Below, piece by piece: positions 33,164 through 42,119 of a stretch of 62,438 nucleotides of DNA (positions are counted from its first letter, which is position 1; the number at the start of each line of letters is the position of its first letter). The stretch spans positions 1-62,438 of the forward strand of contig JAFAWY010000056.1 in assembly GCA_019241525.1 (NCBI GenBank), read 5' to 3'. Source of the stretch: Pseudonocardiales bacterium. GTDB lineage: Bacteria; Actinomycetota; Actinomycetes; Mycobacteriales; Pseudonocardiaceae. The position numbers and the translations under genes were made by a program. The notes under the pieces are model-generated. The model did not search any database. It was not told the origin of the DNA and saw only the letters and a program-made list of their open reading frames with translations.

Positions 33164-34630
33164 TCAACTGATGCCGGCCATCAGCCGCCGGATCATGGGG
33201 CTCATGGCGACGACGATGATCCCTACGACGATTGCCGCCGCGCCGAGGCCGCCGAAGTAGAGTGCTTCATGCTGCGGGCTGTAGTAGCCGGCGAGCGATC
33301 CGGACATCGCTGTGCCCAGGGCGACGGACAGGAAATACAGCGCCACGGTCTGGCTGCGGAACACCTTTGGTGAGATCTTCGTGGTCAGCGACAAGCCGAT
33401 CGGTGAGATCAGCAACTCCCCGGTGGCGAAGATGAGCACGATCAACACGACGGCAAGCAGCGGTGTGCTGGGTCCGGTGCCGGCGGCCCACGGCAGGAAC
33501 AGCAGGAAGGCCAGGCCGATCCCCACGTTGCCGAGCGCGAACTTGATGGGTGTCGATGGTTGGCGCGACCCGAGCGTGGTCCACAGCAGTGCGAACAAGG
33601 GTGCCAGCACGATCACGAAGATCGGATCGAATGAGATGACCCACTCGGTCGGCATTTGCCAGCCGAGAAGGTGTTTGTCGACCCGGTGGTCGGCGTAGAT
33701 CTCCACCACGGTGAAGTACTGCTGAAACAGGGACCAGAACGCGGCATTGGCGAGGAACAGGGGAATGAACGCTTGTACCCGGCTGCGTTCCACCGCTGTG
33801 AGCTTCCGGCTGGTGAGCAGGATCGCGAAGTACGCTGCTGCGGCGATCCCGCAGACGACGACCACGATGGTGGACAGATTCGCGGGTGTGATCACACCCA
33901 GAGTTACGAGCACGGCCACGGCGGCGGCGACCAGCGCAACGCCGCTTGCGACGATGATCCATCGGGAGCGGGGCAGCGGGTTGGGCACAATGCTCGCCTC
34001 GCCGCCCAGATTGGCCCGTCCGAGGGTGTACTGGATCAGGCCAATGGCCATGCCGACAGCGGCGACGCCGAAGGCGTAATGGAAACCGAGCGTGCTTCTG
34101 GTGAGTCCGGTCAGCAGTGGGCCGAGCAAGGCGCCGACGTTGATCCCCATGTAGAAGAGGGAAAAACCCGCGTCCCTACGGTCGTCGTTCGCGGCATACA
34201 ACGTGCCCACGACCGCGGTGGCGTTGCCCTTGACCCCACCGCTACCCAGCGCGACACACGCCAGCCCCGCGCCGACGCCGGCGAACCCTGGCAAGATGGC
34301 CAGCGCGATGTGCCCGATCATCACCAGGACCGCGCTGAAGAACAAGGTTCGTTCGGCGCCCAGCACCCGGTCGGCGATCCAGGTCCCGGCAATGGTCGAC
34401 ACGTAAACCAAGCCGCCGTAAGCACCGACCAGGCTGGCGGCGGTGGCCTTCGGCAAACCGAGCCCCGGATCGGGCCCTGCTACCGCGTAGTACAGGTACA
34501 GGGTCAGGCAGGCGAGCATCCCGTAGAAGGAGAAGCGCTCCCATACCTCGACACCGAACAGGTTGGCCAATCCGCGGGGATGCCCGAAGAACGCCCGATC
34601 GGTGCGGGGGTCGGTCACGGTTTGGCTCAT
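33164..34630 (-). CDS. POT/PTR2-family proton-coupled peptide symporter
   Basis: 488 residues with ~14 hydrophobic helices. The POT signatures are clear: EVWERFSFYGMLACLTLYLY (the ExxER(F)xYYG motif of helix 1), GSGGVKGN in helix 4, and FSLFYMGINVGALLGPLLTG in helix 5. The family imports di- and tripeptides with protons (DtpT/DtpA type). Starts at ATG 34630 (MSQTVTDPRTDRAFFGHPRG). It stands alone. Confidence 0.93.
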   Translation of the reverse strand: MSQTVTDPRTDRAFFGHPRGLANLFGVEVWERFSFYGMLACLTLYLYYAVAGPDPGLGLPKATAASLVGAYGGLVYVSTIAGTWIADRVLGAERTLFFSAVLVMIGHIALAILPGFAGVGAGLACVALGSGGVKGNATAVVGTLYAANDDRRDAGFSLFYMGINVGALLGPLLTGLTRSTLGFHYAFGVAAVGMAIGLIQYTLGRANLGGEASIVPNPLPRSRWIIVASGVALVAAAVAVLVTLGVITPANLSTIVVVVCGIAAAAYFAILLTSRKLTAVERSRVQAFIPLFLANAAFWSLFQQYFTVVEIYADHRVDKHLLGWQMPTEWVISFDPIFVIVLAPLFALLWTTLGSRQPSTPIKFALGNVGIGLAFLLFLPWAAGTGPSTPLLAVVLIVLIFATGELLISPIGLSLTTKISPKVFRSQTVALYFLSVALGTAMSGSLAGYYSPQHEALYFGGLGAAAIVVGIIVVAMSPMIRRLMAGIS

Positions 34631-34883
34631 CCGGACAAGAGTGCCCGGGGGCGCTCCGCGGCGCCAATCGCCGTATTGCCGGTGGCCGCCGGGACGGCGC
34701 CGGAGGAAGTTATGGCCCCTTTAGGGCGCTCGCGCCACCGTCGAGGAAATAGCACTGGATTATCGTCGGCCCAATTTGACACGCGTTGATCGCGTTTTGT
34801 GTTTCCATCACGATGAAATCGTCGTCGAAGGCGTCTGCGTTCGTGATCTTGGGTCTGTGGCAACGAGGATCGCTATTCGGGCT

Positions 34884-35375
34884 TTACCAGCGAGCGATTT
34901 GGGCCTCGTCGCCCAGCAACGCATCACCCAACGCGGGAAGCCCGAGCGCGCGCAGAGCGCCCGCAACCTGCTCCCGGCACGCGAGGATGTCGGATTTGAT
35001 CGTGTCGAGATCACCACGGACGCAGTCGCCCAGCGCCTTTGCGATCGACTCGGCAACCGTGCTGGCGGGCTTATTGTGGGGGATTGACCGCAACGGCACA
35101 TAGCTCACCGCCAGGCATGCCACGGCTCGGCCAACATACGCCACCGGGGGAATCTCGCCCACCCCTAATGGACCGGCGGCGGTCAGCAGCCCCTCCCGCT
35201 CCAGGCGTTTGCGAATCCGGGACTCGATCGGTGGACGCTCCCCAATGGAAAGAATATCGTCTGGTATGGAGGCAAGGGCCTCTTCGAGCGCTTTCTGTTC
35301 TGCCTCCGAAAGCTCCGCGTATCGAGCAAAGTCCGTGTGTTTTGCTTGAGTCACCGTTGTCTCCATGTTTTGCAT
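34884..35375 (-). CDS. hypothetical protein, unknown family
   Basis: 163 residues from ATG 35375; ATG 35366 is an alternative. The first 70 residues are charged and helical (FARYAELSEAEQKALEEAL, IESRIRKRLEREGLL). The second half has a moderately hydrophobic stretch (PPVAYVGRAVACLAVSY) with cysteines there and in GDCVRG and ACREQ, then a Leu/Ala-rich end (ALRALGLPALGDALLGDE). GC is lower than its neighbours, suggesting recent acquisition. No function can be assigned. Confidence 0.6.
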   Translation of the reverse strand: MQNMETTVTQAKHTDFARYAELSEAEQKALEEALASIPDDILSIGERPPIESRIRKRLEREGLLTAAGPLGVGEIPPVAYVGRAVACLAVSYVPLRSIPHNKPASTVAESIAKALGDCVRGDLDTIKSDILACREQVAGALRALGLPALGDALLGDEAQIARW

Positions 35376-35651
35376 CTCACATCGGCTTTACTCCATCAGC
35401 GTAGCGTACGGACTCCTCTGGATAGACCGGATCTACGTGCGGTGTATCGCCAGCCTTCGTAACAGACTGGCACATCATGACCCTGCCGCCGCTCACCGCG
35501 CTGTTCTCGGTGTGCCGGTGCCAGTACCTTGCTGCTCGGGCCCGGCCGGATAGCGCGCGATTGTGACCCGCCACGCCAAGGCTCGGCAGGCCTGGAAGGC
35601 TATGCCGTGGTGGCAGCTGGAGATGGTCTGTTGCCTTCGCTGGTTGTGCCA

Positions 35652-35688
35652 GCTCGACTCCCGCCGGCTGCAACGGCGGGAGTCGAGC
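35652..35688 (-). terminator. 15-bp perfect stem-loop after rpf
   Basis: gctcgactcccgccg (35652-35666) and cggcgggagtcgagc (35674-35688) pair perfectly around a 7-base loop, 20 bases past the rpf stop on the minus strand. Confidence 0.85.
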
Positions 35689-35707
35689 GTCGGATATGGG
35701 CCGGTTG

Positions 35708-36058
35708 TCAGCGCAGCCCGACCTTCTTGGAGCACGTAGGCCAGGCCCTCCAGCCCTGCGCGCGGAGCACCTTCTCGGCAATGGTGATCTGTTGCGAGCG
35801 GGTGGCTCGGTCAGCGCTGCCTGCGTAAGCGCCGCCACCGAATGAGTGCCACGTTCCGCGGGTGAATTGCAATCCACCGTAATACCCATTGCCGGTATTG
35901 GCGCTCCAGTTACCGCCGCTTTCGCACTCCGCCACCTGGTCCCACGGATCCTGGCGCGCCGGGCCGGCGACGGCCGTTGGTGCCAAGAATGCCAGTGGGG
36001 CCGCCACAGCGATCGCGGCAGTACCCACACGTGCGAGTAAACGGGAGGTCCTCGTCAT
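35708..36058 (-). CDS. rpf: resuscitation-promoting factor-like transglycosylase
   Basis: 116 residues: a signal peptide (RLLARVGTAAIAVAAPLAFL, cleavage near AVAGP) followed by a single Rpf domain. WDQVAECESGGNWSANTGNG carries the catalytic glutamate. GYYGGLQFTRGTWHSFGG and a C-terminal WPTC cysteine able to pair with AEC complete the lysozyme-like fold. Rpf proteins cleave peptidoglycan and stimulate growth of dormant actinobacteria. The protein has no LysM or G5 domain, like mycobacterial RpfD/E. GGAGAATGAGAC precedes the ATG, and a leader with a terminator-like hairpin lies upstream. Confidence 0.9.
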   Translation of the reverse strand: MTRTSRLLARVGTAAIAVAAPLAFLAPTAVAGPARQDPWDQVAECESGGNWSANTGNGYYGGLQFTRGTWHSFGGGAYAGSADRATRSQQITIAEKVLRAQGWRAWPTCSKKVGLR

Positions 36059-36101
36059 GTCTCATTCTCCGTGAAACCGCGCCCCGTTTGATGGCATGCG
36101 T

Positions 36102-36128
36102 AAAAAGCGCGGAATTCGCCGGTCCGCT
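36102..36128 (-). promoter_or_regulatory. terminator-like hairpin in the rpf leader (possible attenuator)
   Basis: On the minus strand a stem agcgga...tccgcgct with a small bulge is followed directly by TTTTT, ~45 bases before the rpf ATG. U-tracts are rare in this GC range, so this looks like an intrinsic terminator inside the 5' leader. The region upstream (to ~36330) is non-coding and structured, as in riboswitch-controlled rpf genes. The c-di-AMP (ydaO) motif is known upstream of actinobacterial rpf genes, but its consensus blocks match here only partly (ccgggaaccgg, gcgacaaccccgaagcgga). Confidence 0.4.
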
Positions 36129-36330
36129 TCGGGGTTGTCGCCAGCCTTATGCCCCGTCCCGATTCGGGGTGAGGTTGCGGTATCCGGTTCCCGGGGGACG
36201 GGACTACAGGCGCGCCGGTTCCGGATTCCCGCCTCAATGGTGGCTCCATTGGACGGGACGACATTGACCGTACGGATCACCGTGGGTAATGCAAGGGGGT
36301 GTCGGTAGGGCCAGTCGGGCAGGCGTATGA

Positions 36331-37225
36331 TCTCGATTTGGTTACGCAACGCGACAGTATCCAGTGTTTCCGCAGGTGGAGCGGTGATGGCTGCGGCATT
36401 GGATGGGCGATGTTTGCCCGATTTCTGGGCTACTTGGGTGGTAGACGGATCACTCGTTCGGGCGCGGCGTGAGCCCGCTTATTTCCGCCATTTGGCTTGC
36501 CTGGTCGAGCCTCGCTGAGCGGATACGAGCTCTGGCCGACATGGTGGCTGCTGTCATTATGGCCAATCCGCCGGGTGTCCAGAAGTATAGGTTCATGATC
36601 ATCTAGCGTGGGACGTGATGACACCCCGCACCGCCGCCGGCACTCGGCGTTCATGATCACCTTCAATGCAATTGGTGGCCGTGTTACCTCTCCTGTCGCT
36701 GAAATATCGATTCGCTATTGTCGAAAGGGAATTACTGTTGCGGTGCGCGAGTCGGCGTCTTCGGTGGACTGTGCATCGGCAGGCTGGTCGACATCAAGAC
36801 CGGCTTGTGGGAGGCCGAAAGCTGCTGGGCGCCCTGCGCTTGCCCACGGCACCCTGGTGTGGACTGCCACTCATCGAGGTGCGGTCGGCAATGCGACTGC
36901 GCAACAGCGAGCTGATCAGTGTGAGGAACTCGTCAGCCGGCTGTCCCGCCTCCCTCCACGGTGAAGGGCCAGTTCGGCACAGTGGCGTCGAGGTGCGCGT
37001 CGTCGCGGTATGGCCCCCAGCAACCGGTCGCAGTCAACAGGTTGCCGACGACATTGCTGGTTGGTGGTGACATCTGTGCTCGACACGCCGATAACGCGGT
37101 AAACGCGGTTTGCGGCGAACCTGCTGCTGCACTGCCAAGATCGCTGCAAGCGAGGGTGGGCACGGTGGTCACCGCCCCTTCCCCACCGGAGGAATCACTA
37201 TGACCACCACTCTCGAGGTGCGGCC
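36331..37225. other. gene-poor region between the rpf leader and the APH gene
   Basis: About 900 bases of mixed GC with only overlapping short frames on both strands. One TTG-started 65-codon frame (36718-36915, +) is cysteine-rich but lacks a ribosome site. Probably promoter sequence plus degraded DNA. Confidence 0.5.
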
Positions 37226-38287
37226 ATGACCCGCGCCGCCGCTGCGCCGCTGCCTCAGATCGCGCCGTCTGTCGCCGCGCTGACCGCGGGTGCCACCGCG
37301 CGCCAGCAGGTGTACCCGGCCGACGCTCGATCGGGCTCCCGGTTCGAGCGGGTGCTCATCGACGCCGAGCCGCACTTTCTCAAGGTGGTCAGCTACCGCA
37401 CGGACTGGATCATGCGGGTGACCGGCGACCGGGACCAGCGCACCTTCCGGATCTGGCAAGCGGGGCTGCTGCACCGGTTCCCACCCGAGATCGACCACAC
37501 CGTGGTGGCCATGGCCCGCGACGGCGAAGGGTTGGACGCCGAGCTGGGCATCCTGATGCGCGACGTCGGTGACTGGCTCGTGCCGCCCGGCGATGCCCCG
37601 ATCACCGCTGAAACGAACGCCCGGTTCATCGACCATTTGGCGGCGCTGTGCGTGGCCTTCCGCGGCTGGCGCGACAACCTCGGGCTGACCACGATGGCCG
37701 AGCGGATCCGGTTCTTCGCCCCGGACACCATCGCCGACGAGCTGGCCGGTCCGGCACCGGACATTGTCGTGCAGCTCGCCGACCAGGGCTGGGCCCGGCT
37801 GCACGAGCTTGCCCCCGAACTCGCCGCGCTGGTCACCGTAGTCCAGCAGCATCCCGAGGCGCTCACCACCGCGCTCGCCCGGACCCCGGTCAGCTTCCTG
37901 CACGGCGACTGGAAGATGGGCAACCTCGGCGAGCACCCCGACGGCCGGACCATCCTGGTGGACTGCGCCTATCCCGGCTCCGGACCGCCGTGCTGGGATC
38001 TGATGTGGTACCTGGCGCTCAACCGGGCCCGGCTCCCGGTTGACAAAGCTGAAGTGATCGCCCAGTTTCGAGACGCGTTGGCGCGACGCGGTTGGGACAC
38101 CGAGGAGTGGTTCGACCGCCAGGTCCTGCTGTGCCAGCTGGCGATGATCAGCACGTTCGGCTGGGAGAAGGCACTGGGTGCCCGTGACACCGCCGGTATC
38201 GCTGAACTCGAGTGGTGGCAGCAGCGCGCATTCGCCGCCGCCCAGGAGCTCGACGTCGCCACGCCCGGATGGCGGGAACCGCGATGA
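37226..38287 (+). CDS. aminoglycoside phosphotransferase-fold kinase
   Basis: 353 residues with the APH/choline-kinase catalytic loop intact: FLHGDWKMGNLGEH near residues 230-243 (Asp as catalytic base, Asn for metal), then ILVDCAYPGSGPPCWDLMWY supplying the DFG-equivalent Asp. The N-terminal lobe has a strand with FLKVVSYRTDW (ATP-binding Lys). Such proteins phosphorylate small hydroxylated molecules, not necessarily antibiotics. It ends 27 bases before the convergent cinA stop. Substrate unknown. Confidence 0.82.
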   Translation: MTRAAAAPLPQIAPSVAALTAGATARQQVYPADARSGSRFERVLIDAEPHFLKVVSYRTDWIMRVTGDRDQRTFRIWQAGLLHRFPPEIDHTVVAMARDGEGLDAELGILMRDVGDWLVPPGDAPITAETNARFIDHLAALCVAFRGWRDNLGLTTMAERIRFFAPDTIADELAGPAPDIVVQLADQGWARLHELAPELAALVTVVQQHPEALTTALARTPVSFLHGDWKMGNLGEHPDGRTILVDCAYPGSGPPCWDLMWYLALNRARLPVDKAEVIAQFRDALARRGWDTEEWFDRQVLLCQLAMISTFGWEKALGARDTAGIAELEWWQQRAFAAAQELDVATPGWREPR

Positions 38288-38313
38288 TCGCTTCTATGCC
38301 TGACCGAGGTCTG

Positions 38314-38799
38314 CTAGTCGCGACGAGCGGCCGCGCTAGTGCGCAGGAAGGCGTAGAGCAGCGCAAACGCCTCGTCAACTGCCTCGGCGCACACCCGCCC
38401 TGGATCGCGGTAGTCAAAATAGCGGTGTTCGATCTGGCTTTTGTCGCCATCGGATAGCCCGAAGAACACTGTGCCGGGCGGTTGGCTGTCCTGCGGGTCT
38501 GGACCCCCTGCGCCGGTCAGGGCCACTGCCACGTCGGCGCCCAGCAGTTTCCGGACCCCGCTGGCCATCGCTTCGGCGGCCGGCGCGCTGACCACCGGTC
38601 CGGGGGGTACACCCAGCAGCTCGTGCTTGACATCGCTGGCATAGGCCACCACGGCACCCCGGAACCACTTGCTCGCCCCGGACGCCTCGGCCAGCGCGCT
38701 GGCCACCATGCCACCGGTCAGTGACTCGGCTACCGCAACCGTGACATCGGCAGAATCGAGCAGTTCGGTGACCCTGTCGACCAGCTCGCGCCTACTCAC
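38314..38799 (-). CDS. cinA: CinA-like nicotinamide-nucleotide amidohydrolase (PncC)
   Basis: 161 residues from GTG 38799, whose GTGA overlaps the YihY stop. It is the stand-alone C-terminal CinA domain: VTVAVAESLTGGMVASALAE near residue 20, FRGAVVAYASDVKHELLGV, and ALTGAGGPDPQDSQPPGTVF. This domain deamidates nicotinamide mononucleotide in NAD recycling. The COG1058 half is absent, as normal for PncC. The long upstream frame reading through the YihY gene is an artefact. Confidence 0.9.
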   Translation of the reverse strand: MSRRELVDRVTELLDSADVTVAVAESLTGGMVASALAEASGASKWFRGAVVAYASDVKHELLGVPPGPVVSAPAAEAMASGVRKLLGADVAVALTGAGGPDPQDSQPPGTVFFGLSDGDKSQIEHRYFDYRDPGRVCAEAVDEAFALLYAFLRTSAAARRD

Positions 38800-39752
38800 T
38801 CCAGCCGTCCAACTGGGGTGTCGGCCACTACAGCGCCCCGCTGGCCCAGCGGTTTTGGTTCTCCGACGGTGCTGTCGCGGTCGGTCTGGTATTCCGACTC
38901 GGCATTGATCTCCGCACCGAGCAGGATGCTGTAGCTGGTGAGGAAAAACCACAGCATGAGAACGATCACGCCGGCCAGCGCACCGTAGGTCTTGTTGTAG
39001 TTGCCAAAGTAATTGACGTACAGGCTTAAACCCACGCTGCCAAGCAACCAGAGCACCGCCGCCACCACGCTGCCCACGCCGACCCAGCGGAACTTGGGCG
39101 GGTTGCGGTCGGGAGCCACCCGATAAAGCACCGCGAGCCCCATCATGATCATGGCAAGGAGGAGTCCCCACCGCAGCACCTGGGCGATCACCGTCCCGAC
39201 CGGTCCCAACGGCACCACGTTCAACACCACCGGCACCACCGCGATCAGTGCCAGCATGATGATCAGGAACACCACGGTGCCCAACGTGAGCAGCAGCGCA
39301 AGCCCGCGCAGCTTGAGAAATCCCCGGTTTTCCTTCTCGTCGTAGGCGACATTGATCGCCGTCATGAGGCTCGATACCCCACCCGACGCACTCCACAGCG
39401 CACCCAGCAGCGAGACCACCAGCCCAGCGGTCAGCGCCCCACCGCTGCTGCTGGTGATGGCGGTCAGCTGCTCGGAGATCAGCTGCCGGGTGGCTTGTGG
39501 CATCCCCGCGGTGAAGCTCTGTACCTGTTGGGTGATGGTTCCGGGATCGGCCACCAGACCTACCAGCGTCACCAGCGCGATCAGTGCTGGGAACACGGCA
39601 AGGAACCCGTAGAACGCCACCCCGGCGGCCAGCAGAGAGATGTTGTCTTTCTGGCTCTTGCGCCACGCGCGACGTAGCACCTGCAACCAGCCGCGCGCCG
39701 GAATCTGCGTCGGGGAATCTGCCTGGCTTCCCGCCACCTCAGTCGCAGTCAC
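38796..39752 (-). CDS. YihY/BrkB-family membrane protein
   Basis: 318 residues from GTG 39752 (GGAAGA upstream). The frame stays open to 40067, but that part runs antisense to the topoisomerase gene. Six hydrophobic helices and the family pattern are visible: ISLLAAGVAFYGFLAVFPAL, ALWSASGGVSSLMTAINVAY, and YGALAGVIVLMLWFFLTSYS with the following ILLGAEINAE. The family was once misnamed RNase BN; it may be a transporter. It is translationally coupled to cinA and divergent from topoisomerase IB. Confidence 0.88.
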   Translation of the reverse strand: MTATEVAGSQADSPTQIPARGWLQVLRRAWRKSQKDNISLLAAGVAFYGFLAVFPALIALVTLVGLVADPGTITQQVQSFTAGMPQATRQLISEQLTAITSSSGGALTAGLVVSLLGALWSASGGVSSLMTAINVAYDEKENRGFLKLRGLALLLTLGTVVFLIIMLALIAVVPVVLNVVPLGPVGTVIAQVLRWGLLLAMIMMGLAVLYRVAPDRNPPKFRWVGVGSVVAAVLWLLGSVGLSLYVNYFGNYNKTYGALAGVIVLMLWFFLTSYSILLGAEINAESEYQTDRDSTVGEPKPLGQRGAVVADTPVGRLE

Positions 39753-39830
39753 AGAAGAGATCTTCCCCGAGCCAGTCGACTTTATGCGGCAAGTGGGTAT
39801 TCCCGTGCTGTGCAGTGTGAAGAGGGCGCG

Positions 39831-40859
39831 GTGCAGCTGCAACGGGTAGAGCCCCACGGTCCCGGGTACTCTCGCCGGCGTCGCGGGCGCGGTTTCAGTT
39901 ACTACGACGAGAACGGCGCGGTCATCACCGATCCGCAAACGTTGCAGCGGATCCGGGCGCTGGCGGTGCCTCCGGCGTGGCGGGAGGTGTGGATCTGCGC
40001 GCTGCCCGGAGGACACATCCAGGCGGTCGGCACCGATGAGGCCGGGCGCCGCCAGTACCTCTATCACGACGAGTGGCGGCGGCAGCGCGACGCCGCCAAG
40101 TACGACCGGGTGTCGCGGCTGGGCCGCCGGTTACCGGTGGTGCGGGCACAGATCCGGAAAGATCTCGATCGGCGGGGTTTGTGCTGTGAGCGGGTGCTGG
40201 CCGCGGCGCTGCGGATGCTGGACATCGGCGCGTTCCGGATCGGCGGCGATGAGTACGCGCCCGATCCTGGTGAGGACGAGGGCACCTTCGGCTTGGCCAC
40301 GCTGCGCCGCGAACATGTGCGGCTACGTCGCGGTGTTATCGAGTTGCGCTACCTGGCGAAGGGCAACATCGAGCAGGCGATGACGTTGCACGATCCGGCG
40401 CTGCACGCGGTGGTGCGCTCACTGCTTCGCCGCTCCGGCGGCGGGGAGGACTTACTGGCCTACCGCACCGAGCAGGGCTGGCATGACGTGTGCGCCGAGG
40501 ACGTCAACGCCCGGCTCAAGGAATTGGCCGGTGACGAGTTCAGTGCCAAGGACCTGCGCACCTGGAATGCGACGCTGCTGGCTGCGGTGGCTCTGGCGCA
40601 GGGCGCGGCCAACGGGATACCGACGTCCAAACGCGGTCGTACCCAGGCGATCAATACCGCTCTGGATGAAGTCGCAGAGCATCTGGGTAACACCCGGGCG
40701 GTGGCCCGGGCGTCCTATGTGGATCCCCGGGTGCTTGATCGGTACGCGCAAGGCCGGACGATCCTGGCTGCGGTGCGCCGCGCAGGCACTTACGACCTCG
40801 TCGACGAGGGCGTGCGAATCCGCCTCGAACGCGCCCTGCTGCGCATGTTGTGCAGCTGA
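39831..40859 (+). CDS. type IB DNA topoisomerase
   Basis: 342 residues from GTG 39831, preceded by AGAGGG; the product begins with the usual RRRRGRGFSYYDENG strand. A GTG at 39810 is the longer alternative. It has the eukaryotic/poxvirus-type catalytic set: PPAWREVWICALPGGHIQAV in the N-terminal domain, KYDRVSRLG, GTFGLATLRREHV, the Lys of RYLAKG, KDLRTWNATLLAA, and the nucleophile Tyr in RASYVDPRVLD near residue 296. Bacterial TopIB enzymes relax supercoils by single-strand cleavage. It is divergent from yihY with 78 bases between starts, and udgX follows. Confidence 0.92.
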   Translation: MQLQRVEPHGPGYSRRRRGRGFSYYDENGAVITDPQTLQRIRALAVPPAWREVWICALPGGHIQAVGTDEAGRRQYLYHDEWRRQRDAAKYDRVSRLGRRLPVVRAQIRKDLDRRGLCCERVLAAALRMLDIGAFRIGGDEYAPDPGEDEGTFGLATLRREHVRLRRGVIELRYLAKGNIEQAMTLHDPALHAVVRSLLRRSGGGEDLLAYRTEQGWHDVCAEDVNARLKELAGDEFSAKDLRTWNATLLAAVALAQGAANGIPTSKRGRTQAINTALDEVAEHLGNTRAVARASYVDPRVLDRYAQGRTILAAVRRAGTYDLVDEGVRIRLERALLRMLCS

Positions 40860-40917
40860 AGCCCAGCATGGTGAAGGCCCATGTCGGAAAGTCGCACAGA
40901 ATGGGTATCCACGGGGT

Positions 40918-41505
40918 GTGTCGGAACTTGCTGAGTTACGCCGTGAGGCAGCGGTGTGCACCGCCTGCGAGCTGTATGCCGACGCCACGCAAACAGTTTT
41001 CGGCTCCGGGCGCACCGGCGCAGCGATGATGTTGATCGGCGAGCAGCCCGGCGACCAGGAGGACATTGCCGGTGAACCGTTCGTCGGGCCGGCCGGCCGG
41101 GTGTTGGATCGTGCGTTGGAGCGGGCCGGGGTGGTGCGCAGTGACGTCTATGTCACCAACGTGGTAAAGCACTTCCGTTTCCAGCGGCAAGGCAAGCTGC
41201 GTATTCACCGCACCCCGGGGGTGCAGCACGTGCGGGCCTGCCTGCCGTGGCTGCGGGCCGAACTCGCCGCGGTAGAGCCGCAGCTGCTGGTGACGTTGGG
41301 TTCGACAGCGGCCAAAGCATTGCTCGGCGCGGCGTTTCGCCTCACCCAGCACCGCGGCGAGATCCTTGAATATGAGAATCGGCCGCTGGTGGCCACCATC
41401 CATCCGTCGGCGGTACTGCGCGGGCCGAAAGACCGCCAGGCAGAAATGTTCGATGAGTTGGTCGCCGACTTGAAGCTTGCCGGGCATACGGCCGGTTCCG
41501 TTTAG
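40918..41505 (+). CDS. udgX: UdgX uracil-DNA glycosylase (covalent uracil-DNA binder)
   Basis: 195 residues from GTG 40918. Family-4-type uracil-DNA glycosylase with CTACELY (Fe-S cysteines), GEQPGDQEDIAGEPFVGPAG near residues 40-60, and IHPSAVLRGP near the end. The UdgX-specific insertion is visible: KHFRFQRQGKLRIHRTP, where the His of RIH corresponds to the mycobacterial residue that becomes covalently linked to the abasic DNA after uracil excision. The QED triad replaces the catalytic residue pattern of ordinary family 4. The loop is KLRIH rather than KRRIH. Its stop overlaps the convergent DUF6328 gene by four bases. Confidence 0.9.
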   Translation: MSELAELRREAAVCTACELYADATQTVFGSGRTGAAMMLIGEQPGDQEDIAGEPFVGPAGRVLDRALERAGVVRSDVYVTNVVKHFRFQRQGKLRIHRTPGVQHVRACLPWLRAELAAVEPQLLVTLGSTAAKALLGAAFRLTQHRGEILEYENRPLVATIHPSAVLRGPKDRQAEMFDELVADLKLAGHTAGSV

Positions 41506-41990
41506 CGCACTGATCCGATGCTGTTGCGCTCAGCTGCGGTGAGGCGGTGGCGCAGCGGAAGCCCGAACCACAACATCCCGAACCAGGCCATGGACAGCGC
41601 GCAGGCCACGGTCGCGGACCAGTTCCCGAGCACCACGTCAGCCAGCAAAAACACCGTTGCGCTCATCGCCAGGGCTAGGCACACCAACCCTCCGATTGCG
41701 AAGGTGTTGGACACCCGCACGATCTCAGGGCGCTCTCCCTGACGGAAGAGCAGCCGATGCCATGCTGCGGGTGCGGTCATCAACGCCACGGCGATCACTG
41801 AGAACAGCACCGCAATCAGGTGAGCCCCGCGTTGCAACGCAGTGGTGTGCTGGTACGGAACAGTGAAGACGATGGAGAGCAAGAATCCGAACAGGATCTG
41901 CACCCCCGCGAGCGCGACGCGCAGTTCCTGGAGCAGGTCATTGAGATTTCGCGCCAAGCGTTGCCGGGGGTCCTCGGGAGAACCGGACAT
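41502..41990 (-). CDS. DUF6328-family membrane protein
   Basis: 162 residues. A conserved cytoplasmic start (RLARNLNDLLQELRVALAGV) leads into four hydrophobic helices: ILFGFLLSIVFTV, LIAVLFSVIAVALMTA, TFAIGGLVCLALAMSATVFL and CALSMAWFGMLWFGLPL. The LxELLQELRVALxGVQxLF signature is characteristic of this actinobacterial family of unknown function. ATG 41990. Convergent with udgX. Confidence 0.82.
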   Translation of the reverse strand: MSGSPEDPRQRLARNLNDLLQELRVALAGVQILFGFLLSIVFTVPYQHTTALQRGAHLIAVLFSVIAVALMTAPAAWHRLLFRQGERPEIVRVSNTFAIGGLVCLALAMSATVFLLADVVLGNWSATVACALSMAWFGMLWFGLPLRHRLTAAERNSIGSVR

Positions 41991-42119
41991 TTACCACCTC
42001 GGTGTGGGCGCCCGAGCGCCGCGTGCGGAAAACCCATTGTGTGCGATGCCCGCACGACGGGTAAACCGGCCCAATGCCGGGTATGTCCACGTCAGATGCG
42101 CGTGGCGTAAGGAGGAGGT

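Noticed and set aside
33656-34789. 377-codon + strand frame
   Set aside because: Antisense to the peptide symporter; polar low-complexity composition, no domain.
36718-36915. 65-codon Cys-rich frame with TTG start
   Set aside because: Many cysteines are attractive, but there is no ribosome site, another frame is equally open, and nothing nearby suggests a peptide locus.
38800-39666. N-terminal extension of the cinA frame to 450 codons
   Set aside because: The extension runs through the YihY gene in another frame and is Arg/Gly-rich; the GTG at 38799 with GTGA overlap gives the exact CinA domain.
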